A stretch of 11,999 nucleotides of DNA from an uncultured Oscillospiraceae bacterium (lineage in GTDB: Bacteria; Bacillota; Clostridia; Oscillospirales; Oscillospiraceae): the NCBI GenBank assembly GCA_947630345.1, contig CANRHF010000048.1:1-11999 (forward strand), written 5' to 3'. The notes beneath the pieces were generated by a model, which saw only the letters and a list, made by a program, of their open reading frames with translations, did no database searches and was not told the DNA's origin. The number at the start of each line of letters is the position of its first letter. Positions within the stretch are counted from its first letter, which is position 1. This document shows, piece by piece, positions 6,475 to 11,999 of the stretch. The position numbers and the translations under genes were made by a program.

Positions 6475-7308
6475 ATGGATCCCATTCACCTTTTAGTCAC
6501 CTTTGACAAGAATTACATCCCGCCCTTCCAGGTGCTGGCCAAGTCCCTGGCGGTGAACAACCCGGCGGAGCGGTTCCACATCTGGCTGCTCCACAGCGCC
6601 ATCCCGCGGGAGACGCTGGACGACCTGGCGGCCTACTGCGGCAATCTGGACATGGCGCTGACCCCGGTGGCGATCGACCCAGCCCTGTTCGCCGGGGCCC
6701 CTGTGTCCAAGCAGTACCCCCAGGAGATGTACTACCGCCTTCTATCGCCCCTGCTGCTGCCGGAGAGCCTGGACCGGGCGCTGTACCTGGACCCGGATAT
6801 TCTGAACATCAACCCCGTCCGGCCTCTGTGGGAGCTGGACCTGGGAGACGCCGCCTTCGCCGCCGCCTCCCACAGCGGTATTTTTGAGCTGATCAACGAC
6901 GTCAACCAGCTGCGCCTGGGAAACGAGACGGATTACTTCAATACAGGCGTCCTGCTGATGGATCTGGGCAAGGCCCGCTCCCTGGTCCGGGCGGAGGACC
7001 TCTTCCGCTGCGTCCGGGAGCAGCCGGAGCTGCTGCTTCTGCCGGATCAGGATGTGTTCAATCTGCTCTATGGGAAAAATACCCTGCCCATCAACGACGC
7101 GGTGTGGAATTACGACGCCCGGTATTACTCCGCCTATCTGCTCAAAAGCGAGGGACGATACCAGATGGACTACGTTCTGAAAAACACGGTGTTCCTCCAC
7201 TTCTGCGGCAAGCAGAAGCCCTGGAAGACCCGGTCCGCCCAGCGGTTCACCATTCTGTACAAGCACTATATGCGCCTGGCGGCGCTGGAAGCCGGGGCTA
7301 CCGCCTGA
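6475..7308 (+). CDS. Glycosyltransferase family 8 protein
   Basis: A 277-residue GT-A-fold retaining glycosyltransferase of the GT8 type (the family of LgtC, WaaJ and glycogenin), which transfers a hexose from a UDP-sugar. The N-terminal nucleotide-sugar segment is HLLVTFDKNYIPPFQVLAKSL. The metal-binding DxD motif is D106-P-D108 in RALYLDPDIL. YFNTGVLLMDL (residues 154-164), LPDQDVFNLLYG (189-200) and the C-terminal HFCGKQKPW (242-250, the HxxGxxKPW motif) are all present, so the enzyme should be active. Its ATG is five bases after the upstream stop. The only nearby SD-like sequence is GAAAGG about 14 nt away, so translation probably depends on coupling. There is no signal peptide. The acceptor is unknown; lipopolysaccharide is unlikely in this host, so a teichoic acid-type or capsule-type glycan is a guess. 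Confidence 0.92.
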   Translation: MDPIHLLVTFDKNYIPPFQVLAKSLAVNNPAERFHIWLLHSAIPRETLDDLAAYCGNLDMALTPVAIDPALFAGAPVSKQYPQEMYYRLLSPLLLPESLDRALYLDPDILNINPVRPLWELDLGDAAFAAASHSGIFELINDVNQLRLGNETDYFNTGVLLMDLGKARSLVRAEDLFRCVREQPELLLLPDQDVFNLLYGKNTLPINDAVWNYDARYYSAYLLKSEGRYQMDYVLKNTVFLHFCGKQKPWKTRSAQRFTILYKHYMRLAALEAGATA

Positions 7309-7332
7309 CCTTCGCATATCTTTCATACGTTT

Positions 7333-7366
7333 GCCCCCGGCCGCGCGGCCGGGGCGCTTTTTTGTT
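7333..7366 (+). terminator. Rho-independent terminator after GT8 gene
   Basis: The self-complementary run CCCCGGCC-GCGC-GGCCGGGG occupies 7335-7354. It is followed within a few bases by TTTTTTGTTTT (7358-7368). It ends the zinc-ribbon/GT8 operon. Confidence 0.88.
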
Positions 7367-7400
7367 TTCCATAAATTGTTTCGCATGCCTCTCCCCAGGG

Positions 7401-7429
7401 TTGAAAAGCGGGGAAAAACCGGGTATAAT
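7401..7429 (+). promoter_or_regulatory. Sigma-A-like promoter of the zinc ribbon-KAP gene
   Basis: -35 TTGAAA (7401-7406) and consensus -10 TATAAT (7424-7429) are separated by 17 nt. The predicted leader is about 30 nt and contains AAGGAGG (7452-7458). Confidence 0.85.
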
Positions 7430-7465
7430 GGACGTATCCCGATGGAAACGGAAGGAGGATGGCCT

Positions 7466-8089
7466 ATGCGATGCGTCAAATGCGGCAGTGAACTGGAGGA
7501 AGGTGCGGCGTTCTGCCCCCGCTGCGGGAAAAAAGTCTCGGAGGAGGATCCGGGACTTCCCATCTACCAGTGTGAGGTAAAGGGCCTGCTGCGGTCCGGC
7601 AAGCTGCTGGTCTATCAGGACAAAGCAGAGTTTGTCGTAAGCCCAGTGCAGAAAATGACCTTCCGCTACGCTTCCCTGGCGGCGGTCCGGAAGGGGCTGG
7701 ACCGTATCAATTTCGTCATGGAAGACGGGCGGACGGAGGCTTGCCTGGTGAACCGGAAGAACCTGCACGAGGCGTTTTATGTGATCGATCAGGCCGTCAA
7801 GCCCTATTTGGAAAAGCGCGCCAGCCTTCTTCAGGAGCAGGGCGTCCGCTTTTCCTTCCCCAGCAGCCCCTCGGGCCTGGGCGGCGTACTCAGCAATGGC
7901 CTGCTGAATATCCTGGATGATCGGTGCGATTACACGACCCCCGCCGGGAAAAAGGAAAGCGTCTCCTACCGGGACGTAAAAACGGCCCAGGTGACCGGCC
8001 TGGGCGTCCTGGAATTTACTATGTACGATGGGACCCGGAGGGCCAAGAGCTGCGGGAGGAGGTCTCCGCCTTTTTCCAGACGGCGCTGA
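7466..8089 (+). CDS. N-terminal part of frameshifted zinc ribbon/PH-like repeat/KAP-like protein
   Basis: This frame encodes 207 residues, of which about the first 189 look genuine. A zinc ribbon with C3-x2-C6 and C17-x2-C20 comes first. Then come PH-like repeat 1 (about residues 39-130, ending in an amphipathic helix FYVIDQAVKPYLEKR and RFSFPSS) and the first half of repeat 2 (from GGVLSNGLLNILDD). After MYDGT near 8035 the frame turns into an arginine/serine-rich tail (RRAKSCGRRSPPFSRRR) and stops. The rest of repeat 2 continues in the frame one base back. ATG 7466 has AAGGAGG seven bases upstream and a strong promoter, so the gene start is intact. If translated as is, the product would be a truncated soluble protein lacking the NTPase-like domain. 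Treat this together with the entry for the downstream part as one broken gene of about 860 codons. Confidence 0.72.
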   Translation: MRCVKCGSELEEGAAFCPRCGKKVSEEDPGLPIYQCEVKGLLRSGKLLVYQDKAEFVVSPVQKMTFRYASLAAVRKGLDRINFVMEDGRTEACLVNRKNLHEAFYVIDQAVKPYLEKRASLLQEQGVRFSFPSSPSGLGGVLSNGLLNILDDRCDYTTPAGKKESVSYRDVKTAQVTGLGVLEFTMYDGTRRAKSCGRRSPPFSRRR

Positions 8090-10047
8090 CGCCCTTCGCG
8101 GAGGAGCGGAAGGCCCGGCTCCTGGCCATGGGCATCCTCTTTTCCTTCCCACGCAGCCAGGGCACCCTCAATATCTATGCCGACCGGCTGGAATTTCTCG
8201 GAAGCGCCGGGCAGCAGGAGGTTGTCCCCTTCCCGGAGATTCGGGCGGTTTACACCTATGAAGACAGCCTGGAGGCCGCTCTGCCCGACGGGACCAGCAA
8301 GCTGTTCCCCATAGATCCGGATCTTCGGGCCCAGGTCCTCGATTTCCTGACGAAGGCCATCGAGCCCTATGAAGCCCAGCGGACCCAGGGCTTTGACTGC
8401 TCCTTCGGGTCCGATGAAACGCTGGAGATCAACCCAGAGCGGGGCGTTTTTCATGTGCTTCGCCAAAATGGCCGGGAAATCTCCGAGGAATACAAGCTTA
8501 CGGATCTGGTCCAGGCGGAGATGGTGGAAACAAAAGCCGGCCGGGACCTGGTCAGCGCCCTGCTGGCCGCCCCCACCGGCAAAACCGGCGAGGAACGGGT
8601 TTCGGAGCTGGGCGTTCTGCTGACCCTCCAAACCGGCGGGGAGCCGGTGGAAGTATCGGTCCGCATCGGCAGCTTCCCCTTCGGCGTCAGCCGGACCAGC
8701 CCGGACTATGGGCAGTCCGCGGCGGAGCAGGCCAAATTGGCAAGTTTTCTTGCGGAGCGCTGCCCCAACTGCCGGCTGGTCCTCCTCCCCCCGGTGGAAA
8801 CAGCCGCTCCCCAGGCCCTTCCGCAGCCGGAGACGCCGCCCGCGGTGGAGGCCCCCGCCGCGGAGCGGGCGGAACGGAAAGCCGCCGGCGTGGAGCGAGG
8901 CCAGTTCGGGACGCTTATCGACGGGATCCGAAACTTTGTGGAGCAATGCGGGACGCCCATGACCATCGCGATCCAGGGGGACTGGGAATCCGGCAGCGGC
9001 AGCTTTCTACGGATGGTCTACGACAGCCTCAGCGGGAACGTGTTCTGGCTCAGCACCTGGCAGTTCTCCCAGTCCGTCCCCAAGGAGCAGCTTCCCCTGC
9101 TTCTGGGCGGCAACCTCATCGAGCTTCTGGAGGGCGCGGGCAGCGCGGAGGCCAAGTCCCGGGCGAAGCTGCTGACCAAGGGGGTCATCGGCATCGCCTC
9201 CGGATTGTTCCTCAAGGGCGCGGCGGACAGCCAAACCTTGACCAACGCCCTCTTCGGAACCGATCCCGACAACTCCCTGGAGCAGAAGGTCAAACAGTTC
9301 CAGGCCCTGGTCAAGCGCAAGGCCAGCGCCGGAAACGGGCGGGTCCTCTTCTTTGTGGATGGTCTCAACCGACTTGCCCCTGCCCAGGCGGTGGAGCTGC
9401 TGGACGCCATGCGCTATTATCTGGACTGCCCCGGCTGCGTTTTCATCGCGTCAGTGGATCGGGAGCGGGTCGTCCAGGGCATGGAAGGAAGGGGCGAAAA
9501 CGGAGAGGCCTATTTCGATAAGCTCTTTAAAACAGGCTTCCGGGTGCTCCAGAGCAGCTTCGACGTACCCAAATATGTGGAAGACAATCTGGGCCGGGCA
9601 AATATCCGCCCCCAGGACCCGGAGGAATTGGAGCATTACAGCCAGCTGGCGGTCCTCTCCGTGGGCCCCGACCCCAAGGCCCTGGAGCGGCTGTTCAGTT
9701 CCCTGCTGCTTCTGCGAAGCGTGATGGGCGAGGCCGCCTTCGCTTCCCGCCAGCGGCGGCTGACCATGTTTGCCCTGCTGTGTATGCAAAGCAGGTTCCC
9801 CGGCGCCTACCGGGAGCTGGTGCGAAAGCGGGACCTGCTCACTCCCGCGTTTCTCTCCGCCTTGGCCGCCGGCGCCGGCCCAGAGGATTGGGCCGGTCCT
9901 GAGGAAGGGGAACAGCCGGCGTTCCTGGCTTTCTTTCAGGATCTGTGCGCCGCCATCGACATGGACGGGGAGCGGGGGATCTCCCAGGAGGACTGCGCCG
10001 CCTTTGCCGAGGCTCTGTCCGCCTCCGCCGTCACCTCCATGAAATGA
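7924..10047 (+). CDS. C-terminal part of frameshifted gene: PH-like repeats and degenerate KAP P-loop NTPase domain
   Basis: Reading in this frame is convincing only from about 8032 (DPEGQELREEVSAFF). Before that it is low-quality sequence overlapping the other frame, and it has no ribosome binding site of its own. It contains the end of PH-like repeat 2, repeat 3 (GTLNIYADRLEFLG to KAIEPYEAQR), a divergent fourth module (about 8399-8770), a proline/alanine-rich linker, and a KAP-type NTPase domain from about 8900. KAP landmarks are LSTWQFSQS, RVLFFVDGLNRLAPAQAVEL, CVFIASVDRERVVQGM and AYFDKLFKTGF. Catalytic sites are altered: Walker A is GDWESGSGS (8977-9003) where KAP proteins have GxWGSGKSS, so the lysine is gone. 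Walker B is DGLNR (9358-9372) instead of DDLDR. ATP hydrolysis is therefore unlikely. One hydrophobic segment (GVIGIASGLFL) may correspond to the KAP membrane insertion. The function is unknown. Confidence 0.72.
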   Translation: MRLHDPRREKGKRLLPGRKNGPGDRPGRPGIYYVRWDPEGQELREEVSAFFQTALTPFAEERKARLLAMGILFSFPRSQGTLNIYADRLEFLGSAGQQEVVPFPEIRAVYTYEDSLEAALPDGTSKLFPIDPDLRAQVLDFLTKAIEPYEAQRTQGFDCSFGSDETLEINPERGVFHVLRQNGREISEEYKLTDLVQAEMVETKAGRDLVSALLAAPTGKTGEERVSELGVLLTLQTGGEPVEVSVRIGSFPFGVSRTSPDYGQSAAEQAKLASFLAERCPNCRLVLLPPVETAAPQALPQPETPPAVEAPAAERAERKAAGVERGQFGTLIDGIRNFVEQCGTPMTIAIQGDWESGSGSFLRMVYDSLSGNVFWLSTWQFSQSVPKEQLPLLLGGNLIELLEGAGSAEAKSRAKLLTKGVIGIASGLFLKGAADSQTLTNALFGTDPDNSLEQKVKQFQALVKRKASAGNGRVLFFVDGLNRLAPAQAVELLDAMRYYLDCPGCVFIASVDRERVVQGMEGRGENGEAYFDKLFKTGFRVLQSSFDVPKYVEDNLGRANIRPQDPEELEHYSQLAVLSVGPDPKALERLFSSLLLLRSVMGEAAFASRQRRLTMFALLCMQSRFPGAYRELVRKRDLLTPAFLSALAAGAGPEDWAGPEEGEQPAFLAFFQDLCAAIDMDGERGISQEDCAAFAEALSASAVTSMK
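8027..8040 (+). other. Frameshift point joining the two halves of the KAP-like gene
   Basis: Upstream the protein reads correctly to MYDG in one frame; downstream DPEGQEL is correct in the frame one base back. The switch falls in GATGGGACCCGGAG, which has short G and C runs. One extra G or C here would restore a continuous frame. Comparison with repeats 1 and 3, which have 26 residues between DG and the conserved [KE]PY, shows only 22 here, so a 13-nt deletion would also explain it. Confidence 0.7.
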
Positions 10048-10056
10048 TTAGACGTT

Positions 10057-10104
10057 AAAACCCCCGGCTGGGAAGCGGCAGCTTCCCAGCCGGGGGCCCT
10101 TTTC
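10057..10104. terminator. Bidirectional terminator after KAP-like gene
   Basis: A perfect 16-bp stem pairs 10061-10076 with 10081-10096 around a GGCA tetraloop. It is flanked by AAAA on the left (TTTT for the minus strand) and CCCTTTT on the right. It separates the convergent KAP-like and 73-residue genes. Confidence 0.88.
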
Positions 10105-10108
10105 CAAT

Positions 10109-10330
10109 TTACCACTCATACTTGAGTTCTTCTCGGGTAAAGCCGTATTTTTTCAAAAATTCCTCCAGATCCCGGTCGTCCCGAATCAGCATGACCTCGG
10201 TGAACCGGCCCGTCTCCTCCGATTTGTACCCCGCCACCTTCTCGCCGGTGCAGATGCTGCACCGGATCACGGGCTCCTTTCCCGTCCGGTCAAAGGACGG
10301 CTTGGCGGGCTTTTTGAAAAACGAAAACAT
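10109..10330 (-). CDS. Small conserved-looking protein with CxxC pair, function unknown
   Basis: A 73-residue protein starting MFSFFKKPAKPSFDRTGKEP. It has an early lysine-rich segment, C24-x2-C27 (RCSICTG), a central EVMLIRDDRDLEEFLKKYGF stretch of predicted strand-helix, and an acidic end. ATG at 10330-10328 is chosen over an upstream in-frame ATG because AGGAGGA lies seven bases before it and the promoter start lies just upstream. The near-consensus promoter suggests substantial expression. I recall similar ~70-residue clostridial proteins carrying the database label aspartate dehydrogenase; the length makes that label untenable, and I cannot verify the match here. A single CxxC could bind metal in a dimer or act in redox. 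Confidence 0.75.
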   Translation of the reverse strand: MFSFFKKPAKPSFDRTGKEPVIRCSICTGEKVAGYKSEETGRFTEVMLIRDDRDLEEFLKKYGFTREELKYEW

Positions 10331-10371
10331 CGAACCATCCTCCTGTCCCAAAAAATCCATCCTATACGGGA

Positions 10372-10400
10372 AGTGTAGCAAAATCCCGCCCCTTTGTCAA
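10372..10400 (-). promoter_or_regulatory. Sigma-A-like promoter of the 73-residue protein gene
   Basis: On the minus strand, consensus -35 TTGACA (10400-10395) and -10 TACACT (10377-10372) are separated by 17 nt. The leader is about 35 nt and ends in a good ribosome binding site. Confidence 0.8.
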
Positions 10401-10519
10401 GCAATTTTCCTGCCATCCAATTCCTGCCGGCGCCGCGGCAGTCGCATAAATCCCCTTTTCTTGCAAACAATAGCAGCGGAAGCAAATGCGCTAGCCACTG
10501 GTAAAGGAGAGGAAAAACT

Positions 10520-10696
10520 ATGAAAGCAACAGGCATCGTCCGCAGGGTGGACGATCTTGGCCGGATCGTCATTCCCAAGGAGATCCGGCGCACCCTGAAA
10601 ATCCGGGAGGGTGACCCGTTACAGACAACATTGACGCCGTGCCAGCGTTTCACCTTCGCCACACTGGATCTGGCCAGGCGAATGGGCTGGACATAG
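10520..10696 (+). pseudogene. spoVT: Truncated SpoVT/AbrB family regulator
   Basis: The first 34 residues (MKATGIVRRVDDLGRIVIPK..., ending KIREGDPL) match the SpoVT swapped-hairpin AbrB DNA-binding domain almost perfectly, and the REGDPL ending fits SpoVT better than AbrB. SpoVT normally continues as EIF... through a C-terminal GAF domain to about 180 residues. Here an unrelated 24-residue tail (QTTLTPCQRFTFATLDLARRMGWT) leads to a TAG. The ribosome binding site AAAGGAG (10503-10509) is intact. The break is near 10616-10625. No remainder of spoVT is visible up to the window end. It may be a pseudogene left by an insertion or deletion, or a short AbrB-like protein that still binds DNA. If this were the only copy, forespore gene control would be impaired; a second intact copy elsewhere is likely. 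Confidence 0.75.
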
Positions 10697-10705
10697 TACA
10701 TAGAA

Positions 10706-10743
10706 CCCCCCTGGGGCCGGCCGCATTGGCCGCCCCAGGGGGG
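10706..10743. terminator. Strong GC hairpin between truncated spoVT and RES gene
   Basis: A 12-bp stem (10706-10717 with 10732-10743) is topped, after a one-base bulge, by a 4-bp GGCC/GGCC stem with a GCATT loop. It could end transcription in either direction. Neither side has a proper T-run (GTATTG on plus, TTCTAT on minus), so terminator function is only likely. It lies close to the composition change. Confidence 0.5.
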
Positions 10744-10792
10744 GTATTGCCTTTAGATTGTCACGAGGACTTTAAGCTCTCAAAATCTGTTA

Positions 10793-11803
10793 TTACTCTG
10801 CCTCGATGAGCAAAGAACGATCATCGGCTGTGCCAATCTTATAAAACTCCGGGACGCCAAAATTGATAGTTACAGATTTTACTTCTATTAGGTAAGATGA
10901 CATGGGTTTGCACCTTTCTGGGTCAAACAAAACCAGGTTTACACCGCCAGCGTGTAATGAACTATTGTATCTAAGCCCGTCAAATCCCATCTTTTTGATT
11001 TCCTCTGCCAGATATTGTGTGGGTATGTATTTTGAGGCGTCTCCGTTGTGCGGCTTCGAAAACATTTTTCCAATTGAGTTATAGAGGCTTGGAAAATGAA
11101 TACTAGGCTCAGATGTCTCCTCCTGAATGTCTAACGTTAAGTCATATACCTTTACATCTTGCATAAGCCTTAGCTCAGCGACGCTCACGGTTTGTCCTAT
11201 AAACGGTCGTATTTCATAAATAGGTGTCATGTTGTCCTCACATAAATATAGGTACCGAATATGATTAGGATTTGCCCTGCCACTTGGAACCAACTCAGCA
11301 GGCGGGGCTGTAGAATTTTTAGCGTTATATCCCTTAAATTTCACATTTTTCTGCCATTTTTTCTGTGCCTCAATTATCTTTTCTGATAGTACGGAGTCAT
11401 CTGAATAACGCGGATCATAATTATTGCAGTTAAACAGCAGCATTTCTTTTTGATAATTAGGCGCGTTAGATAAGGTTTCTTTAATATCTGTCTTTGATGT
11501 TCCCATAGCCTTTAAGTAGTACTCTAACAGTTTGTCAATGCCGGTTGAATCAAAGGGTCTTGCCCGATAAAATATAGAACCCTTCGTAAGCGTTTTTGTT
11601 GCGCGTTCCGATTGCTTATGCAGTTCTTCGATAATCGGATTGTCAGAAGAAAAACGATTTTTATAGATTAGGTCATGTTCGAACGCATTCCACTGCTCGT
11701 TTTTCCTGTTTTCATCCTCAAGCATGAGCATGAGAATGAAAAGAATTGTATACCAATAATCATCGTTTTCCGTATAGTCCTTATTCGATTCGTACTGAGC
11801 CAT
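10793..11803 (-). CDS. RES domain-containing protein (putative NAD+-degrading toxin fold)
   Basis: A 336-residue protein with a C-terminal RES domain, a family named for conserved Arg, Glu and Ser. Characterised members cleave or phosphorolyse NAD+ and act as toxins. Visible landmarks are FYRAR (R80/R82), SGRANPNHIRYLYLCEDNMTP followed by YEIRP (E197), YIPTQYLAEEIKKMGFDGLRYNSS (S281/S282) and NLVLFDP. All three key positions are present, so activity is plausible. The N-terminal ~75 residues are a charged, helix-rich extension. It is longer than the ~150-230 residues of RES toxins paired with Xre/DUF2384 antitoxins, and no such antitoxin is in view. Its composition and codon use (many A/T-ending codons) differ clearly from the rest of the window, a sign of acquisition. 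The start at 11803 has only a weak AGAGAG upstream. It follows the partial gene to its right by 34 nt and is probably co-transcribed with it. Confidence 0.82.
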   Translation of the reverse strand: MAQYESNKDYTENDDYWYTILFILMLMLEDENRKNEQWNAFEHDLIYKNRFSSDNPIIEELHKQSERATKTLTKGSIFYRARPFDSTGIDKLLEYYLKAMGTSKTDIKETLSNAPNYQKEMLLFNCNNYDPRYSDDSVLSEKIIEAQKKWQKNVKFKGYNAKNSTAPPAELVPSGRANPNHIRYLYLCEDNMTPIYEIRPFIGQTVSVAELRLMQDVKVYDLTLDIQEETSEPSIHFPSLYNSIGKMFSKPHNGDASKYIPTQYLAEEIKKMGFDGLRYNSSLHAGGVNLVLFDPERCKPMSSYLIEVKSVTINFGVPEFYKIGTADDRSLLIEAE

Positions 11804-11837
11804 ATAAATGTGTCTCTCTTTCTATTTGTGATTTATA

Positions 11838-11999
11838 CTACCGCATGATTCTCCATACTGTTTCGTCGCCGCAGATGTTGCGGATTTTGAGGCGAAGCGG
11901 CTTTTTGTCACAGCGAATCTGTCCGTTCCAAAATTCTTTTGTTTTCACGCCGTTTGCGATCACATAGCCGTTTTTGTCAATTTTGATCTCACTGTCGGA
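11838..11999 (-). CDS. C-terminal end of an unrecognised protein, truncated by the window
   Basis: An open frame enters from the right edge and encodes 53 residues before TAG (11840-11838). The sequence includes KIDKNGYVIANGVKTKEFWN and KPLRLKIRNICGDETVWRIMR. It is lysine-rich, with no recognised motif apart from two cysteines. It shares orientation and AT-leaning composition with the RES gene 34 nt downstream, so both probably belong to the same acquired segment. There is no start in view and no functional call is possible. Confidence 0.6.
   Translation of the reverse strand, partial: SDSEIKIDKNGYVIANGVKTKEFWNGQIRCDKKPLRLKIRNICGDETVWRIMR

Noticed and set aside
7940..8000. Programmed -1 frameshifting at GGGAAAAAGG (near 7946) or GTAAAAACG (near 7976)
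   Set aside because: Neither fits the X XXY YYZ heptamer in the zero frame. Protein quality and repeat alignment also put the frame change about 40-80 nt further downstream, near 8030.
7298..8946. Two long minus-strand open frames opposite the KAP-like gene
   Set aside because: They are shadows caused by GC-rich codon bias. They have no start signals and no recognisable domains.
9952..9995. EF-hand-like loop DMDGERGISQED near the C-terminus of the KAP-like protein
   Set aside because: Glycine is at the wrong loop position and the last residue is Asp rather than Glu. There is no second EF-hand.
10444..10472. Possible forespore (sigma-G-like) promoter for spoVT, GCATA and CAAACAATA
   Set aside because: The match to -35/-10 consensus is partial and the 15-nt spacing is short. 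It is too weak to annotate.
1..11999. CRISPR arrays, tRNA or rRNA genes, complete insertion sequences
   Set aside because: I saw no regularly spaced repeats, no tRNA-like cloverleaf or CCA ends, and no transposase with terminal repeats.

Overview
The window is GC-rich apart from its last ~1.2 kb. It reads as a chromosome segment of a Gram-positive, probably anaerobic and spore-forming member of the Clostridia, of the gut Oscillospiraceae type. The grounds are strong GGAGG ribosome binding sites, sigma-A-like promoters with 17-nt spacers, a two-component acyl-CoA dehydratase activase, a PadR-DUF2812 pair and a SpoVT-type AbrB sequence. This placement is inference; no rRNA or tRNA gene is present to confirm it.

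Layout, left to right. (1) Minus strand, 1-1616: a MarR regulator and, coupled by an ATGA overlap, the N-terminal part of a large BadF/HgdC-type activase that runs off the left edge. Their promoter is covered by a 24-bp palindrome, the likely MarR operator. (2) Plus strand, 1752-3327: a cardiolipin synthase with both HKD motifs, convergent with (3) a MATE exporter on the minus strand (3401-4774). The two share a bidirectional terminator. (4) Minus strand, 4852-5949: a PadR repressor coupled to a DUF2812 membrane protein, with its own palindrome-rich promoter and terminator. (5) Plus strand, 6011-7366: a two-gene operon of a membrane-anchored zinc-ribbon protein and a family 8 glycosyltransferase. 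(6) Plus strand, 7401-10104: a large gene broken by a frameshift. It encodes an N-terminal zinc ribbon, three tandem PH-like repeats, a fourth divergent module, and a KAP-type P-loop NTPase domain whose Walker A lysine and Walker B acidic residues are altered. (7) Minus strand, 10109-10400: a 73-residue protein with a CxxC pair under a near-consensus promoter. (8) Plus strand, 10520-10696: a truncated spoVT/abrB-like gene that stops matching its family after about residue 34. (9) 10697-11999: a strong hairpin, then an AT-richer segment with a RES-domain protein and the end of an unrecognised gene.

Functional picture. Much of the window concerns the cell envelope (cardiolipin synthesis, MATE export, membrane zinc ribbon plus glycosyltransferase) and locally acting one-component regulators (MarR, PadR), each next to its own target. 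The two most unusual regions are the frameshifted zinc ribbon-PH-like-pseudo-KAP gene and the junction near 10620-10760. At that junction a sporulation regulator is cut short and composition changes toward a RES-domain toxin-like gene, which suggests acquired DNA. No complete, clearly new multi-gene system is visible. The KAP-like protein is the best candidate for undescribed biology.
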